NCBI RefSeq assembly: GCF_024437745.1
Contig: NZ_JANFNY010000037.1
Span: 1 to 46,831, forward strand
Length of the DNA: 46,831 nucleotides
Direction: 5' to 3'
From: Roseomonas sp. GC11
Lineage (GTDB): Bacteria; Pseudomonadota; Alphaproteobacteria; Acetobacterales; Acetobacteraceae
Shown: positions 23,198 to 31,966 of the stretch, one piece after another
Position numbering within the stretch: the first letter of the stretch is position 1
How the letters are laid out: each line of letters starts with the position of its first letter
Notes under the pieces: model-generated
The model's input: only the letters and a program-made list of their open reading frames with translations
Databases searched by the model: none
What the model was told of the DNA's origin: nothing
Translations under genes and position numbers: made by a program

Positions 23198-23239
23198 AAG
23201 GATTCGCGCCAGGCGGCGCCGCACGTTACGGCACCATCC

Positions 23240-23659
23240 ATGACCGACCAAGCATCCCCCGCCGACAAAGAGATAATGGCCGCCGCGCAAGGATTCATCG
23301 CGGCGGTCGACGCGTTCTTGCGGGGGGACGACCCTGGGCGACATGCCCTCGAGCTGGCGACGCAGCGGGTCGAGGCATCCCTGACAGCGCCCGGTAGGAC
23401 GCGGGAAGGCATGGCGGCCGCCTACGCGCTCGCCGGACCGGCGGCAGACCGGCTCATCGACTGGGATGAAACGGAAGGGCAGGCGGCCGTGGCCTTCTCG
23501 CTGCGCGGGCGGGGCGATGCCGGGAAACGCGAGATCGAGGCCGAGGTGATGGGAGATGGGCAGACCGTACCTGCCCTCGGAACCGGCGGCGGCGGCGCCG
23601 GGCACCGCTTCGTGGCCGAGGTGCGGTCGCGTTGGGTGAGGGTCCGCGGGCTGAAATGA
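23240..23659 (+). CDS. Hypothetical protein, last gene of the plus-strand cassette
   Basis: About 139 residues. A helical N-terminus (ADKEIMAAAQGFIAAVDAFL) and a C-terminal strand-rich part (AAVAFSLRGRGDAGKREIEA, FVAEVRSRWVRVRG) suggest a two-part fold. It starts 43 bp after the preceding gene and has no strong ribosome site. It ends about 100 bp from the convergent spanin genes. Not recognised. Confidence 0.45.
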   Translation: MTDQASPADKEIMAAAQGFIAAVDAFLRGDDPGRHALELATQRVEASLTAPGRTREGMAAAYALAGPAADRLIDWDETEGQAAVAFSLRGRGDAGKREIEAEVMGDGQTVPALGTGGGGAGHRFVAEVRSRWVRVRGLK

Positions 23660-23662
23660 AGT

Positions 23663-23690
23663 GCGGGCCGGGCACCCCTGCCCGACCCGC
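23663..23690. terminator. Hairpin between convergent operons
   Basis: GCGGG and CGGGCA pair with TGCCCG and CCCGC with one bulge around CCCC, directly after the 23659 stop. There is no clear T-run, so its role as a terminator is likely only from its position between the plus-strand cassette and the end of the late operon. Confidence 0.4.
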
Positions 23691-23766
23691 TGAACCCCAA
23701 GAGCAACGCACAGAGGCTGTCCAGTTCCCCCGTGCAAGGAAAGAGTAGGATAGTCGGACGCAACTC

Positions 23767-24030
23767 TCAACGTCTTTCGACATCCTGACCAAGCAATTCG
23801 CGCACTTGCCCCAGCGCGTCTCGGCACGCCGAACCGGCGTCAGCAACGTCGACTGTCCACGCCGCAAGCTGGCGCTGTGTCAGGGCGCCGTCCGGCAGCG
23901 CCGGTTCGGCCGGGCACGTCAGCAGGGTAGGGGGGACAGGCAGCGGGTCAGGGCGTGGGGCGGGCTGAGCGCAGGCGCAAAGCATCCAGCAAGGCAGGAT
24001 CCACGGGCGCATCAGCGGTAGCGGGCGCAT
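23767..24030 (-). CDS. o-spanin (Rz1-like outer-membrane lipoprotein)
   Basis: About 87 residues. A short basic N-terminus and the hydrophobic stretch LMRPWILPCWMLCACAQPAP contain the lipobox LCAC, followed by a Pro-rich segment typical of Rz1 proteins, then a helical tail with two Cys. Together with the i-spanin it fuses inner and outer membranes at the end of lysis. I chose the ATG at 24030, eight bases after GGAG. The gene starts inside the i-spanin frame, overlapping it by 83 bp in another frame, an arrangement well known for Rz/Rz1 pairs. It is the last gene of the late operon. Confidence 0.75.
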   Translation of the reverse strand: MRPLPLMRPWILPCWMLCACAQPAPRPDPLPVPPTLLTCPAEPALPDGALTQRQLAAWTVDVADAGSACRDALGQVRELLGQDVERR

Positions 24031-24295
24031 CGGCGATTCTCCGGCGGGTGGGGGCGGAGCGGGCCGCACGGGCCTCTGCGTCGCGGGCGGCGCGCTCCAG
24101 GGCGAAGACAATCCTTGAGTGCCCGGCGCGCAAATCCTCGACCTCGCGCACCGCGGCGTCGCGTTCCTGGAGCGCGTCGTCCCTCGCGGCCGACAGGTGC
24201 AACGCCCAAAGGACGGCGCCGACGACGGCGGTCGACGCCGCTACACCGGCAAGGATTCGCCAGCGCACGGCGAGGAAGGCGAGGGCGGCGGTCAC
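23948..24295 (-). CDS. i-spanin (Rz-like inner-membrane protein)
   Basis: About 115 residues. One N-terminal transmembrane helix (ILAGVAASTAVVGAVLWALH) is followed by a long periplasmic coiled coil rich in Asp/Glu/Arg (ARDDALQERDAAVREVEDLR). The GTG start at 24295 overlaps the endolysin stop as GTGA. Its 3' part is overlapped by the o-spanin start. Size, topology and the lysis-cassette position fit Rz. Confidence 0.75.
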   Translation of the reverse strand: MTAALAFLAVRWRILAGVAASTAVVGAVLWALHLSAARDDALQERDAAVREVEDLRAGHSRIVFALERAARDAEARAARSAPTRRRIADAPATADAPVDPALLDALRLRSARPTP

Positions 24296-25005
24296 GCGAA
24301 GGCGCCCTCGGCGGCCGCGACCAGGGCGAGGCGCTCCGGCAGTCCCGCCAGAAGGGCGTCCTCGGCCGCATCCACGAGATCCTCGCGTTCGGCGAGGCCC
24401 GTAGTGCCGCCATTGATGACCCTTGTGGCGCCGCGCACGTCGCCCACGTCGGCGTAGCGGTTGAGGTTCTTCCACGACCAGTACCAGGCTGCCGACATCG
24501 CGGCGCCCTCGCGCGTCAAGCACCACTCCGCCGCGGCCTCGACCGTCATGCCGACGGCGGCGGAGAACATCGTGTAGTTCTCGCGGCCGGTGAGCTGCTT
24601 CAGGCCGCGGCCGCGGAAGCGCCAGCCATCGCCCGGGTGCACGTTGCCCATGCGGGCGCCGTAGACCCTGTTGGCCAGAGCTTCCGGGTTCCGCACGAAT
24701 GGCTGCGCGGATGCGACCGTCGGGAACCTGTTTGGCCATACCGCGCAGAGACGCGCGGCTGTCGTGTAGACGAGGTTCTCCTCGAGGCGGGAGAAGCGTC
24801 CGCTTTCGTGCGCGACCTGCCCGAGGAAGGCCGCGCGGCGCGCCGCCGTGTCGATGCCGAAGCGGGCGAGGGCAGGGCGCAGGGCGGCGTCCCATCCCGC
24901 CGGTTCCGCGCATCCAACGGCGCGGAGTGCGGCTGGGAGTCGATCGTCGGCGGGCGCCGTGGTCTGCGTCGGCGCAGTGGGGGAGACCCAGCTCAGGATA
25001 CCCAT
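24292..25005 (-). CDS. GH19-type endolysin (chitinase-like lysozyme)
   Basis: About 237 residues. FLGQVAHESGRFSRLEENLV near residues 60-80 carries the catalytic Glu of the HES motif and a second acidic residue in LEEN. NRVYGARMGN, WRFRGRGLKQLTGRENY and AAWYWSWKNLN are standard GH19 phage endolysin segments. It hydrolyses peptidoglycan. No signal peptide is seen, so a holin is needed for export. ATG 25005 follows AAGGAG. It is followed by the overlapping spanins, completing a lysis cassette at the end of the late operon. Confidence 0.85.
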   Translation of the reverse strand: MGILSWVSPTAPTQTTAPADDRLPAALRAVGCAEPAGWDAALRPALARFGIDTAARRAAFLGQVAHESGRFSRLEENLVYTTAARLCAVWPNRFPTVASAQPFVRNPEALANRVYGARMGNVHPGDGWRFRGRGLKQLTGRENYTMFSAAVGMTVEAAAEWCLTREGAAMSAAWYWSWKNLNRYADVGDVRGATRVINGGTTGLAEREDLVDAAEDALLAGLPERLALVAAAEGAFA

Positions 25006-25006
25006 G

Positions 25007-25456
25007 TCAGACTCCTTCGGGCCGGGCACCCAGTTCGGCGGGCCAGATGGCGGCGAGCGCCTCGGGCGTGGTCGCGAGCAGCGGCAGCACGGCGATGTCG
25101 AGTGCCAGCAGGAGCGCCTCGGCGGCTGCGGCGGCCGTCGCCGTGACGGTGTCTCCCACGCGGCGGGCGCGGCGCCACTCGGCCTCGAGCTCATCCAGCC
25201 GCCGGTGCCGCTCGGCGGCGAGGCGCGAGCGCCAGATCTCTAACGCGGTCGGCATGTCCACCCAGAGGCTGCCGTCGTCCGACAGGCGCCACGCGCCATA
25301 GAGGCTCATCGGCGGCGTTGCCTCGCCCGCAGCCATGTCGCGCCACACCGTGCCGTCGGGAACGCCGCAGCGGTCGAACGGCCCCTCGTAGTCGCTGGGA
25401 ATGCTGCAGACGACGGCCGCACCGGCCTCGTCGCGGAAAAGGATTTGCCGCGTCAT
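25007..25456 (-). CDS. Small tail-region protein (possible fibre assembly protein)
   Basis: About 149 residues. The first 90 residues are strand-rich (QILFRDEAGAAVVCSIPSDY ... WRDMAAGEATPPMSLYGAWR). The rest is helical, ending in a Trp/Ala-rich segment (TPEALAAIWPAELGARPEG). Location just after the DUF2793 fibre-type gene and before the endolysin suggests a fibre assembly or accessory tail role. No family is recognised with certainty. Confidence 0.5.
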   Translation of the reverse strand: MTRQILFRDEAGAAVVCSIPSDYEGPFDRCGVPDGTVWRDMAAGEATPPMSLYGAWRLSDDGSLWVDMPTALEIWRSRLAAERHRRLDELEAEWRRARRVGDTVTATAAAAAEALLLALDIAVLPLLATTPEALAAIWPAELGARPEGV

Positions 25457-25467
25457 GTCCTGTGCCC

Positions 25468-26412
25468 TCACGAAGTTGCGTGAATGACGACGGAGACGGA
25501 GTCCATATCCCAACCGTCATTCACATAGACATTCTGGGTCTGGTAGGTCGTGCGGATGTCGAGGTGCAGCGTCGACCGCGTGTTCGCGAGCCTCTCCTCG
25601 GAGACCATGCACATGGTGTTGTCTCCATTCGCCGCAGATGTTGGCGAGGAATCGAACTTCCCGCCGAACGTCGTCGGCGCAGTGATGGGCACCGGCGCGG
25701 AGAAGTTCAGCCGGTAGCGGCCGATGCCGCGGCGGGTGATCGAGGCAATGTTCTTGCTCGCGCCGATGGCCAGCGTCTTGCCCGAGAACTGCACCGCGAC
25801 GAGTGGGCTGCCGGTGCTCGCGGTGGGCGCGGCGCCACGCCACTTCTGGCTGGCGAGGTCGAAGGTTAGCACTTGCCCTTGGGCAGGAGTTCCGAGTGCT
25901 ACATCCGTCAGGCCAGCGAGCGTCGATGAACCGCCCTGCGCGGGGTTTGGACCGCTGGTGAAGGCGCCCTTGGCTGCGTCGAAGAAGAGGACGTCTTTGT
26001 CGGTGGGTGCCGCCGATGGCAGGTCCACGTCCAGCAGCTCGTTCAGCTTGGTCGCGCCTTGGGTGCCGCGCTGCCACGTGGCGCCCGTCCACCAAACGGG
26101 CGCGGCCTCGTCCTGCACCCAGGCCGTCCAACCGACGGTGGGGGCAAGGAACCGCCAGCCGCCGTAGTAGGCGGCGACCATGTCCACTTTCCCAAGCCAT
26201 GGGTCGGACGGCATGTCGGTCGCCTGCGCGGCGACGATCCAGCATTCACCCTCGGCCGGAGCGGACGGGGCGGCCGACAGGGTGCGCTTGCGGACGGTGA
26301 GCTGCGCGACGGCATCCACGCGAGTAAAGGCGTCATTCAGCTTGTCGAGCCTGCCTGCCTGCCCCTCAAGCAGGTACGGCAGGCTCAGATTCGGGCTGCG
26401 CTGCTGGCTCAC
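25468..26412 (-). CDS. DUF2793-containing tail fibre / receptor-binding candidate
   Basis: About 314 residues. The N-terminal 120 residues (PNLSLPYLLEGQAGRLDKLN, GECWIVAAQATDMPSDPWLG, YYGGWRFLAPTVGWTAWVQD) are the DUF2793 pattern frequent in alphaproteobacterial phage fibres. The middle is repeat-like (LTDVALGTPAQGQVLTF), and the C-terminal 110 residues are beta-rich and may form the receptor-binding head. It lies directly downstream of the gpJ-like hub, the usual site of fibre genes. Confidence 0.75.
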   Translation of the reverse strand: MSQQRSPNLSLPYLLEGQAGRLDKLNDAFTRVDAVAQLTVRKRTLSAAPSAPAEGECWIVAAQATDMPSDPWLGKVDMVAAYYGGWRFLAPTVGWTAWVQDEAAPVWWTGATWQRGTQGATKLNELLDVDLPSAAPTDKDVLFFDAAKGAFTSGPNPAQGGSSTLAGLTDVALGTPAQGQVLTFDLASQKWRGAAPTASTGSPLVAVQFSGKTLAIGASKNIASITRRGIGRYRLNFSAPVPITAPTTFGGKFDSSPTSAANGDNTMCMVSEERLANTRSTLHLDIRTTYQTQNVYVNDGWDMDSVSVVIHATS

Positions 26413-26452
26413 ACGGTCCCCCTCTGCCGGGAGCCGCCACGCGGGCGGCGGA

Positions 26453-29400
26453 CTACACCGTCAAGGATGCCGCAGCGGGACGCCCGGCTCCGAGCAGGCC
26501 GGAGATCTGCCGGACCACGAGGGAGACCTCGCTCGGGAGCGCGCCGAGGTCCGCGATCTGCTGTGCGGCGGGGTATGTCCACCGCGGCTCGCCGACGCGG
26601 ACGGTTCGGAGCACAGCGCCATCGGCGCCGAGCACGTCCACGAAGTACGCCTCGGCCTGCTCGTCCAGCGGTACGTCGTCCGCCCACTCGTACCAAGTCG
26701 TCCGCAGGCGGGCGCGACGGCACCAGCCAACCGCGACGTCGCCGGTCAGCCCGTCGCGCACCGCCTCGACGTGCACCGGCGGCTTCGGGAGCATGGCGAA
26801 TCCTTGCACCGCCAGCGTGTGGGTTGGCGCGTCGGTCTCCACCTGGCCCCTGGTCAGCGCCTTGAAGCCGAGCGGGCGCCCGCGGTCGGACAGCTCCAGC
26901 TCGGCGAAGACGCGGGCGCCCGGCTCGAGGAGTACGAAGCGCTCACCGGCTGCGTGGCTCGCCGTCGCGGCCTCGGTGGCTCTACGCCCCCTGAGGAATC
27001 CAGAGAGGAGCCACGAGCGCGGCCCGGTCTGCTCGGCGGAGCGGAAACCAAGGATTTCGTCCCCGACCAGGGCGAGGTTCGCACCGGCGTAGACCGCGTC
27101 CTCGTCGGCGCTCTCCAGCGCGGCACCCTCGGGCAGCTCGATGGAGAGGGTGGCCCCCTCGTCCCAGTAGGCCACCGGCCCGTCCGGCAGCGCGCTCAGG
27201 GTCTTGCCGACCGTCGCCAGTCCGGCGGCTAGGGTGAGGCCCTCGAATTCTTTGCCCCCGTCCCGCGACACGATGACGGCCGCCCCCGGCCACCGCGCGG
27301 GCTCATCGCATGTCACGATGACCTGCACGCCCATGCCCGCTTCTTCATCCGAGAGCGGCGCCGCGTCCAGCAGGATGAGGCCGGTGTCCGGCGGGCCCTG
27401 CCAGCGCTCCCCGGTCTGCGGACCGCTGTCGGCACGCAGGCGGAGCCCGTAGTCGACGGGGAAGACCGGCGTCCCGCCGAAGGCGACGAAGTTCGGCGCC
27501 AGGCGGCGGGTCTGGATGCGGATGGTGAACCCGCAGTATGACACCACGTCGCCCGGCCGTAGGTGGCTGTATTCCAGCGGGAGCTGGCCGGTGATCTTCT
27601 CGGCCTCGGCGCGAGCCGTGAACAGGCGCGTGTAGGCGATCGCCTTGGCCCTCTCCGGCGTCATGACCACCGGCAAATCGAGCGTCAGGGCGGAGAGCGC
27701 CCCGGCCGCGATGTCGTCGGACGCCTGCTGCGTCCCGACCTCGTACTCCCGCGCCGGGTCGGCATACCTCACGATGACCTGCCGGGGCAGGTCGCTCCCG
27801 GGCATGAACATGCGGCCGTAGGGCTTCGCGTCCTCGCCAAACGGGTGGGCGCCCACGAGCTCGAGCGGAACGGTGGCCGAGATGGCGGCCGTCCGCAGCT
27901 TGGCCCTTAACCTGCCGTCCTCGGGAACCAAGTCGAACGGGCTGTAGAGCTGGAGAGGCTCGAGGGTCGCGCGCGTCGCGGTGGGCCCCGGGACGGTGTA
28001 GCCGATGAGAGTGTCCTCGAGGCGGGAGACATCGAACTCGTCCTCGCCGAATCCTGCGCGCCTGAGCCGGTCGGCGACGACGAAGGCCAGCGGCACTTCG
28101 GAGCCGTCGTAGCACCTGATCGGAAAGACCTGCCGCTCGCCGGAGAGCGGGTCGCCCCAGACGGCCGCCCAACCCGCCACGGCCGAGCTGGTCCAGTAGG
28201 CGCAGAAGGTGGCGGACGGGCGGGGCAGGGCGAGGCCCGGCAGGTCCATGGCGCCGCGCGCGAGGGCGAAACCGCCGTCGGCGATGGAAACCTCACTGTA
28301 ACGCTGCACGCCCTCGCCGACGGCGAAGGCGGCGACCCGGCCGCGGCCGATGTAGCAGAGGGAGCCGTGCGGCCGCAGGGCCTCGGGCGGCCGCCATGGC
28401 TCGCGGGTGCTGCGGGCGCCGTCGGCGGACACGGCGATCGTGCCGAGCCACGGATCCCCGCCGGGCGCGGCCGACGAGGCCATGACAACCCACTCATCTC
28501 CGGCCGCCGCGACCGAGCCGCGCCCGAGGCCGAGGGTGCCGACGATGTTCACCCCGCTCCACAGGTCCTCGTCGAGCCCGAAGGCGACGCCTGTGCCGGT
28601 GAAACGCGCCGTCATGGCCCGGACCTCAATCGGGTTTCGGGAATGGCAGTCCACGAGCAGGAGCGAGCTGTCATGCCCGGTCGGGATCGCGGTCGCTGCC
28701 CCCAGCAGGCCGTTGCCGATGGTGATCTGCCCCCGGCGCCAGATGGAGTGCCACGAGGTGCCGTGGAACTCCAGGCCGTCGCCCCCCAGCGACCAGACGA
28801 GCCAGCCACGCGAGGCGTGCAGGGCGGTCCCGGCCATGATTGCGGCGCTGCCGACCCACACGAGGTCGCCGTCGGTCGAGGTGTTGAGCTGGATGTCCGC
28901 CTGCGGCGCGGCGGAGAGCCAGGTGCCCGCGTCGTCGTCGTAGACGGCCGCGAGGATGGCCCCGGTGTGCGCGATGGTGGTGCCGCGCCGCGCCGCCACC
29001 GCGACCCGCCTGCCGTCCGGCGAGACGGCGGTGTCCAGCTGGTCGAAAGTGAACGGGACCGCCGGGCCGGGCACGGTCCGGACAGCCTCGAGGCCGTCCC
29101 GGGCCGTGTCGAGCCGGTAGGTGGTCGCGGACAGGCGGCCCTCGGCGTCCACGCCCACCGTCGCCCAGCGTCCCCCGTTGAGGGCGAGGGCGGCCGCGCC
29201 ATGGAGCGAAACCGGGGCGTGCGGCGCCGTGGCGGGCATCAGCACCTCAACGTCGAAGATCTCACCGCCCAGCCCCTCGACGGTCCAAAGCATGTTCGGC
29301 GGGCGGCGGCCCCACTCGTCCGTCAGCAGCCGCGAAATGACGACGTAAGCCGTGCCGATGTAGGCGGGGACGTTGCCGACGCCGTGCATGCGCTCAAGCA

Positions 29401-30019
29401 GCGAGTCCGGCGGCTGGTCGTCGCCGCCCCGGTAGACGCGGAGCTCGTCGTAGTAGAGGCCGGGGACGCCGCCCTGGTCGCGCGGGGCCACGGCCGAGGA
29501 GACGGCCCAGTAGGGGACGTTCGGGTCCTCGGTGTAGCTTCCGGGCTGCATGGCGTCGGCGTCGTAGAGCACCTTGCCCTCGGCGGTGCCCCTCAGGACG
29601 CGCCGGATCGGCCCCTCGCACAGCACGACGGCCATGTTGGCCCGGTACTCGTAGGTCCGCTGGTAGTTCGATTTCCGGCTCGGCCACTTGCCCGACTTCG
29701 TGACCTTCACCTTCTCGACCTCTTCGAGGTCGCTCAGGTGGATGACGGTCCCGGCCAGCTTGTTGCGGCCGTAGACGACGGGGATGCCCGCGCCGTAGGA
29801 CGAATCCTGGACCTTCAGGCTGTCGAGGCGCGGCCCCGCGGTGCTGGTGCCACCCGGGCTGAAAATCGCGCTGTCGATGGCCGAGCCGATGACGCCGCCC
29901 GCGATGGAGCCCGCTGTCGCGGCGGCCGCGACCACGAACGAGGTCGCGGCGTACCCGGCCGCTGTCGCGGCGGCGCCACCGGCATAGGCCAGAAGGGGGG
30001 CTAGGACGGCGACGGCCAT
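26453..30019 (-). CDS. Tail tip / central hub protein (gpJ/TipJ-like) with beta-propeller-like insertion
   Basis: About 1188 residues. The N-terminus has a hydrophobic Ala/Gly-rich stretch, then RLDSLKVQDSSYGAGIPVVY and YEYRANMAVVLCEGPIRRVL, characteristic of host-specificity hub proteins. Residues about 262-640 are strand-rich, with phrases such as AVSPDGRRVAVAARRG and DLVWVGSAAIMAGTAL, and look like a beta-propeller inserted in the hub. From about 645 (PLAFVVADRLRRAGFGEDEF) the phage-tail_3-type domain resumes. The C-terminus has fibronectin-like strands (residues about 1080-1188). It should form the baseplate hub that contacts the host surface, and follows NlpC/P60 as in gene transfer agents. 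Confidence 0.85.
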   Translation of the reverse strand: MAVAVLAPLLAYAGGAAATAAGYAATSFVVAAAATAGSIAGGVIGSAIDSAIFSPGGTSTAGPRLDSLKVQDSSYGAGIPVVYGRNKLAGTVIHLSDLEEVEKVKVTKSGKWPSRKSNYQRTYEYRANMAVVLCEGPIRRVLRGTAEGKVLYDADAMQPGSYTEDPNVPYWAVSSAVAPRDQGGVPGLYYDELRVYRGGDDQPPDSLLERMHGVGNVPAYIGTAYVVISRLLTDEWGRRPPNMLWTVEGLGGEIFDVEVLMPATAPHAPVSLHGAAALALNGGRWATVGVDAEGRLSATTYRLDTARDGLEAVRTVPGPAVPFTFDQLDTAVSPDGRRVAVAARRGTTIAHTGAILAAVYDDDAGTWLSAAPQADIQLNTSTDGDLVWVGSAAIMAGTALHASRGWLVWSLGGDGLEFHGTSWHSIWRRGQITIGNGLLGAATAIPTGHDSSLLLVDCHSRNPIEVRAMTARFTGTGVAFGLDEDLWSGVNIVGTLGLGRGSVAAAGDEWVVMASSAAPGGDPWLGTIAVSADGARSTREPWRPPEALRPHGSLCYIGRGRVAAFAVGEGVQRYSEVSIADGGFALARGAMDLPGLALPRPSATFCAYWTSSAVAGWAAVWGDPLSGERQVFPIRCYDGSEVPLAFVVADRLRRAGFGEDEFDVSRLEDTLIGYTVPGPTATRATLEPLQLYSPFDLVPEDGRLRAKLRTAAISATVPLELVGAHPFGEDAKPYGRMFMPGSDLPRQVIVRYADPAREYEVGTQQASDDIAAGALSALTLDLPVVMTPERAKAIAYTRLFTARAEAEKITGQLPLEYSHLRPGDVVSYCGFTIRIQTRRLAPNFVAFGGTPVFPVDYGLRLRADSGPQTGERWQGPPDTGLILLDAAPLSDEEAGMGVQVIVTCDEPARWPGAAVIVSRDGGKEFEGLTLAAGLATVGKTLSALPDGPVAYWDEGATLSIELPEGAALESADEDAVYAGANLALVGDEILGFRSAEQTGPRSWLLSGFLRGRRATEAATASHAAGERFVLLEPGARVFAELELSDRGRPLGFKALTRGQVETDAPTHTLAVQGFAMLPKPPVHVEAVRDGLTGDVAVGWCRRARLRTTWYEWADDVPLDEQAEAYFVDVLGADGAVLRTVRVGEPRWTYPAAQQIADLGALPSEVSLVVRQISGLLGAGRPAAASLTV

Positions 30020-30022
30020 GGC

Positions 30023-30460
30023 TCAGGCACTCCGGAAGCGGTAGGCGGCCACAACGGGCCAGGGCAGGGTGGAGAGGGCCTCGTCGTGCGTGCCGCGCGG
30101 CGCCACCCCGAGGACGTGCGCCACGCGCCCGCCGCCGGTCAGGATGCCGAGGTGGACCGGCCTGCCATGGACCTCGAAGCGGACGATGTCCCCCTCATCC
30201 GCCTCGGCCAGCGGGACGGGGTCGGCGAACCGTGCCAGCTCCTCGTCGATGAAGCTGGGCGCCGGGACGCTCCGGTAGGTCGGCAGCGCATTGGGTACCG
30301 GCAGCCCGGCCGCCCAGCCACACGCTTTCACGAGGCCGCCGCAGTCAATGCCGAAGCGCGGGTCGCGCCCCTGCCTGCGGAACGGCACGCGCGCGGCCGC
30401 GTAGCCGCGCGCGGCGGCCGCGATGCGGGCGCGGGTGTCGGCGTCAGCTTGCCTTGACAT
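30023..30460 (-). CDS. NlpC/P60 tail-tip cell wall peptidase
   Basis: About 145 residues. The catalytic Cys lies in FGIDCGGLVKACGWA (near residue 40) and the His in HGRPVHLGILTGGG (near residue 100). The family phrase YAAARVPFRRQGRDPRFGID matches the phage NlpC/P60 proteins that follow DUF2163 genes. It cleaves peptide bonds in peptidoglycan during DNA entry. The ATG at 30460 overlaps the DUF2163 gene by 17 bp. Confidence 0.9.
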   Translation of the reverse strand: MSRQADADTRARIAAAARGYAAARVPFRRQGRDPRFGIDCGGLVKACGWAAGLPVPNALPTYRSVPAPSFIDEELARFADPVPLAEADEGDIVRFEVHGRPVHLGILTGGGRVAHVLGVAPRGTHDEALSTLPWPVVAAYRFRSA

Positions 30461-31298
30461 TGGGCGTCTTCTGGAGCTGCTCGCGGGACGGCACCCACGG
30501 GAAGCCGCCGAACCGGCGGCCGTTGTTGAAGCGCGCCTTGCAGTCGCTCTCAAAGGAGCCGCCGCACCCCGCGACCACCCGGACGGTGTCGCCCGGCTCG
30601 ATCTCGCGCGGCGTCGACTGCCACAGGACCAGGCGCCCGTTGGCCGATGCCTTCACCTGGCGCCGCGTCCCCTTGCACTTGCCGGAGAGCCACTCGACGG
30701 TGCCGTAGGCGAAGTGGTCAGCCGGGTGAGCCGCGAGGGCGCCCGCGGTAAGCGCCTGCATGCCGTCGGTGCCGTCGACCGTCGCCTCGTGGGTCAGGGG
30801 CGCGAGGTCAACGCGACACTTCGCGTCGCCCAGCCGCCACGGGCATTCGACGGTGCAGGAGCGGCCCACCGTCTTGCTGAGCTGCTCCTGCGGCCCGAGC
30901 AGCCCGAACACGAACTGGTCGCCGCTGATCCGGATCTCGCCGATGCGCGCGTAGCCGTTCTCGACGGGCGCGATGCTCGGGTCCGCCCAGCAGACGGTGT
31001 AGTCCTCGACGAGCGCGTTCGCGTAGAGACCGGCGGCGATGTCCTCTTCGGTGATGGCGTCGCTCGTCAGGGTGCCGGTCAGCTCGGAGTTGTCGGCCGA
31101 GAGGGCGTTGGTGTCCTCGACGTTGCTCGGCGTGATCGCCGTGCCCGGCTCGCAGACGACGCCGACCACCGGAACGGGCTCGTCGTGGCCAGTGAACCCC
31201 ATGACCACGCCGTCGGCGCGCCTGACGACGATGCACCGCGTGAGGCGGGCAACCTCGCCCGACATCTCGGCCTGCATGCCGGGGGAGACGTCGATCAC
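30444..31298 (-). CDS. DUF2163 / BR0599-family tail protein
   Basis: About 284 residues. The N-terminal domain (LTRCIVVRRADGVVMGFTGH, the DALSADNSE-like phrase NALSADNSELTGTLTSDAIT) is DUF2163. The C-terminal 80 residues with CGGSFESDCKARFNNGRRFG and FPWVP are the BR0599 domain with its conserved Cys pair. This is the homologue of the gene transfer agent tail gene between DUF2460 and NlpC/P60. The GTG start at 31298 overlaps the upstream stop (GTGA). Confidence 0.9.
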   Translation of the reverse strand: MIDVSPGMQAEMSGEVARLTRCIVVRRADGVVMGFTGHDEPVPVVGVVCEPGTAITPSNVEDTNALSADNSELTGTLTSDAITEEDIAAGLYANALVEDYTVCWADPSIAPVENGYARIGEIRISGDQFVFGLLGPQEQLSKTVGRSCTVECPWRLGDAKCRVDLAPLTHEATVDGTDGMQALTAGALAAHPADHFAYGTVEWLSGKCKGTRRQVKASANGRLVLWQSTPREIEPGDTVRVVAGCGGSFESDCKARFNNGRRFGGFPWVPSREQLQKTPNVKAS

Positions 31299-31960
31299 GA
31301 CACGCCCCCCCTCGCCAGCCGCACCTTGATTTCCCTTAGCGGCAGGCTCGCCGAGTTGTTCTCGTAGTCGTCCCAGCGCGTGTTGAAGGGTCCGTTGAAC
31401 CGCATCGGGATCTCGAACCGGAACCCGGCGGTCACGACGATGCCCTCGGGCGGTGGCGCCGTGAGGGTCAGTAGCCCGGTGGTCGGGTCCACCCGGAAGC
31501 CGGACTTCAGCTCCGTGCCGCCGACGGCGACGCGCACCGAGCCGTCGACCGGCTTCACGATGGGTCGGACGCGGCTGAGCGGTCCGGCCGTGTAGCTCTT
31601 GGTGAGCTGCCACTCGGTCTGCGTGCCGGTTCCCTTGCCGAGCACCTGGTCGCCCGGCTTCGGCTCCCCTCTCCCGTTCTTCGCGGAGCTGTGGTCGGAC
31701 GGGTGCATGAAGCGGAACCCGTACGCCTTGCCGCCGACCGCGATGTAGAACTCCTCGGCAATGGCCAGGTCGTCCGGCGACATGATGCCGGTCGCGGCCT
31801 CAACCTCACGCAGCGGGTGCGCGTGGCGCAGGGTCCGGCGCTCGATGCCGGAATCGCCGACCGTGATGTCGACGGGGAACTCGAGCGTTCCGCTGGAGCC
31901 GTATGCCAGCTCAAGCGGGTAGCTGAGCTCCAGGAAGGACGGGATTGGGACGAGTGCCAC
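31295..31960 (-). CDS. DUF2460-family distal tail protein
   Basis: About 221 residues. FLELSYPLELAYGSSGTLEF, the arginine-rich HAHPLREVEAATG, IAEEFYIAVGGKAYGFRFMH and a C-terminal GIVVTAGFRFEIPMRFNGPF with LREIKVRL match DUF2460, the first of the three-gene tail-tip module shared with gene transfer agents. It probably forms the distal tail ring. It starts with GTG 6 bp after the tape measure gene. Confidence 0.9.
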   Translation of the reverse strand: MALVPIPSFLELSYPLELAYGSSGTLEFPVDITVGDSGIERRTLRHAHPLREVEAATGIMSPDDLAIAEEFYIAVGGKAYGFRFMHPSDHSSAKNGRGEPKPGDQVLGKGTGTQTEWQLTKSYTAGPLSRVRPIVKPVDGSVRVAVGGTELKSGFRVDPTTGLLTLTAPPPEGIVVTAGFRFEIPMRFNGPFNTRWDDYENNSASLPLREIKVRLARGGVS

Positions 31961-31966
31961 GGGACC

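Noticed and set aside
21347-23827. 826-codon minus-strand open frame
   Set aside because: Covers four plus-strand genes that have good ribosome sites; its translation is Gly/Arg/Pro/Ala-biased with no domain motif.
25861-25869. Fourth GTTAGC operator
   Set aside because: Only one half-site (AAGGTTAGC) within the fibre gene; no second arm.
28367-30004. 545-codon plus-strand frame opposite the tail hub gene
   Set aside because: Antisense shadow of a recognised hub protein; composition typical of reverse-complement GC-rich coding DNA.
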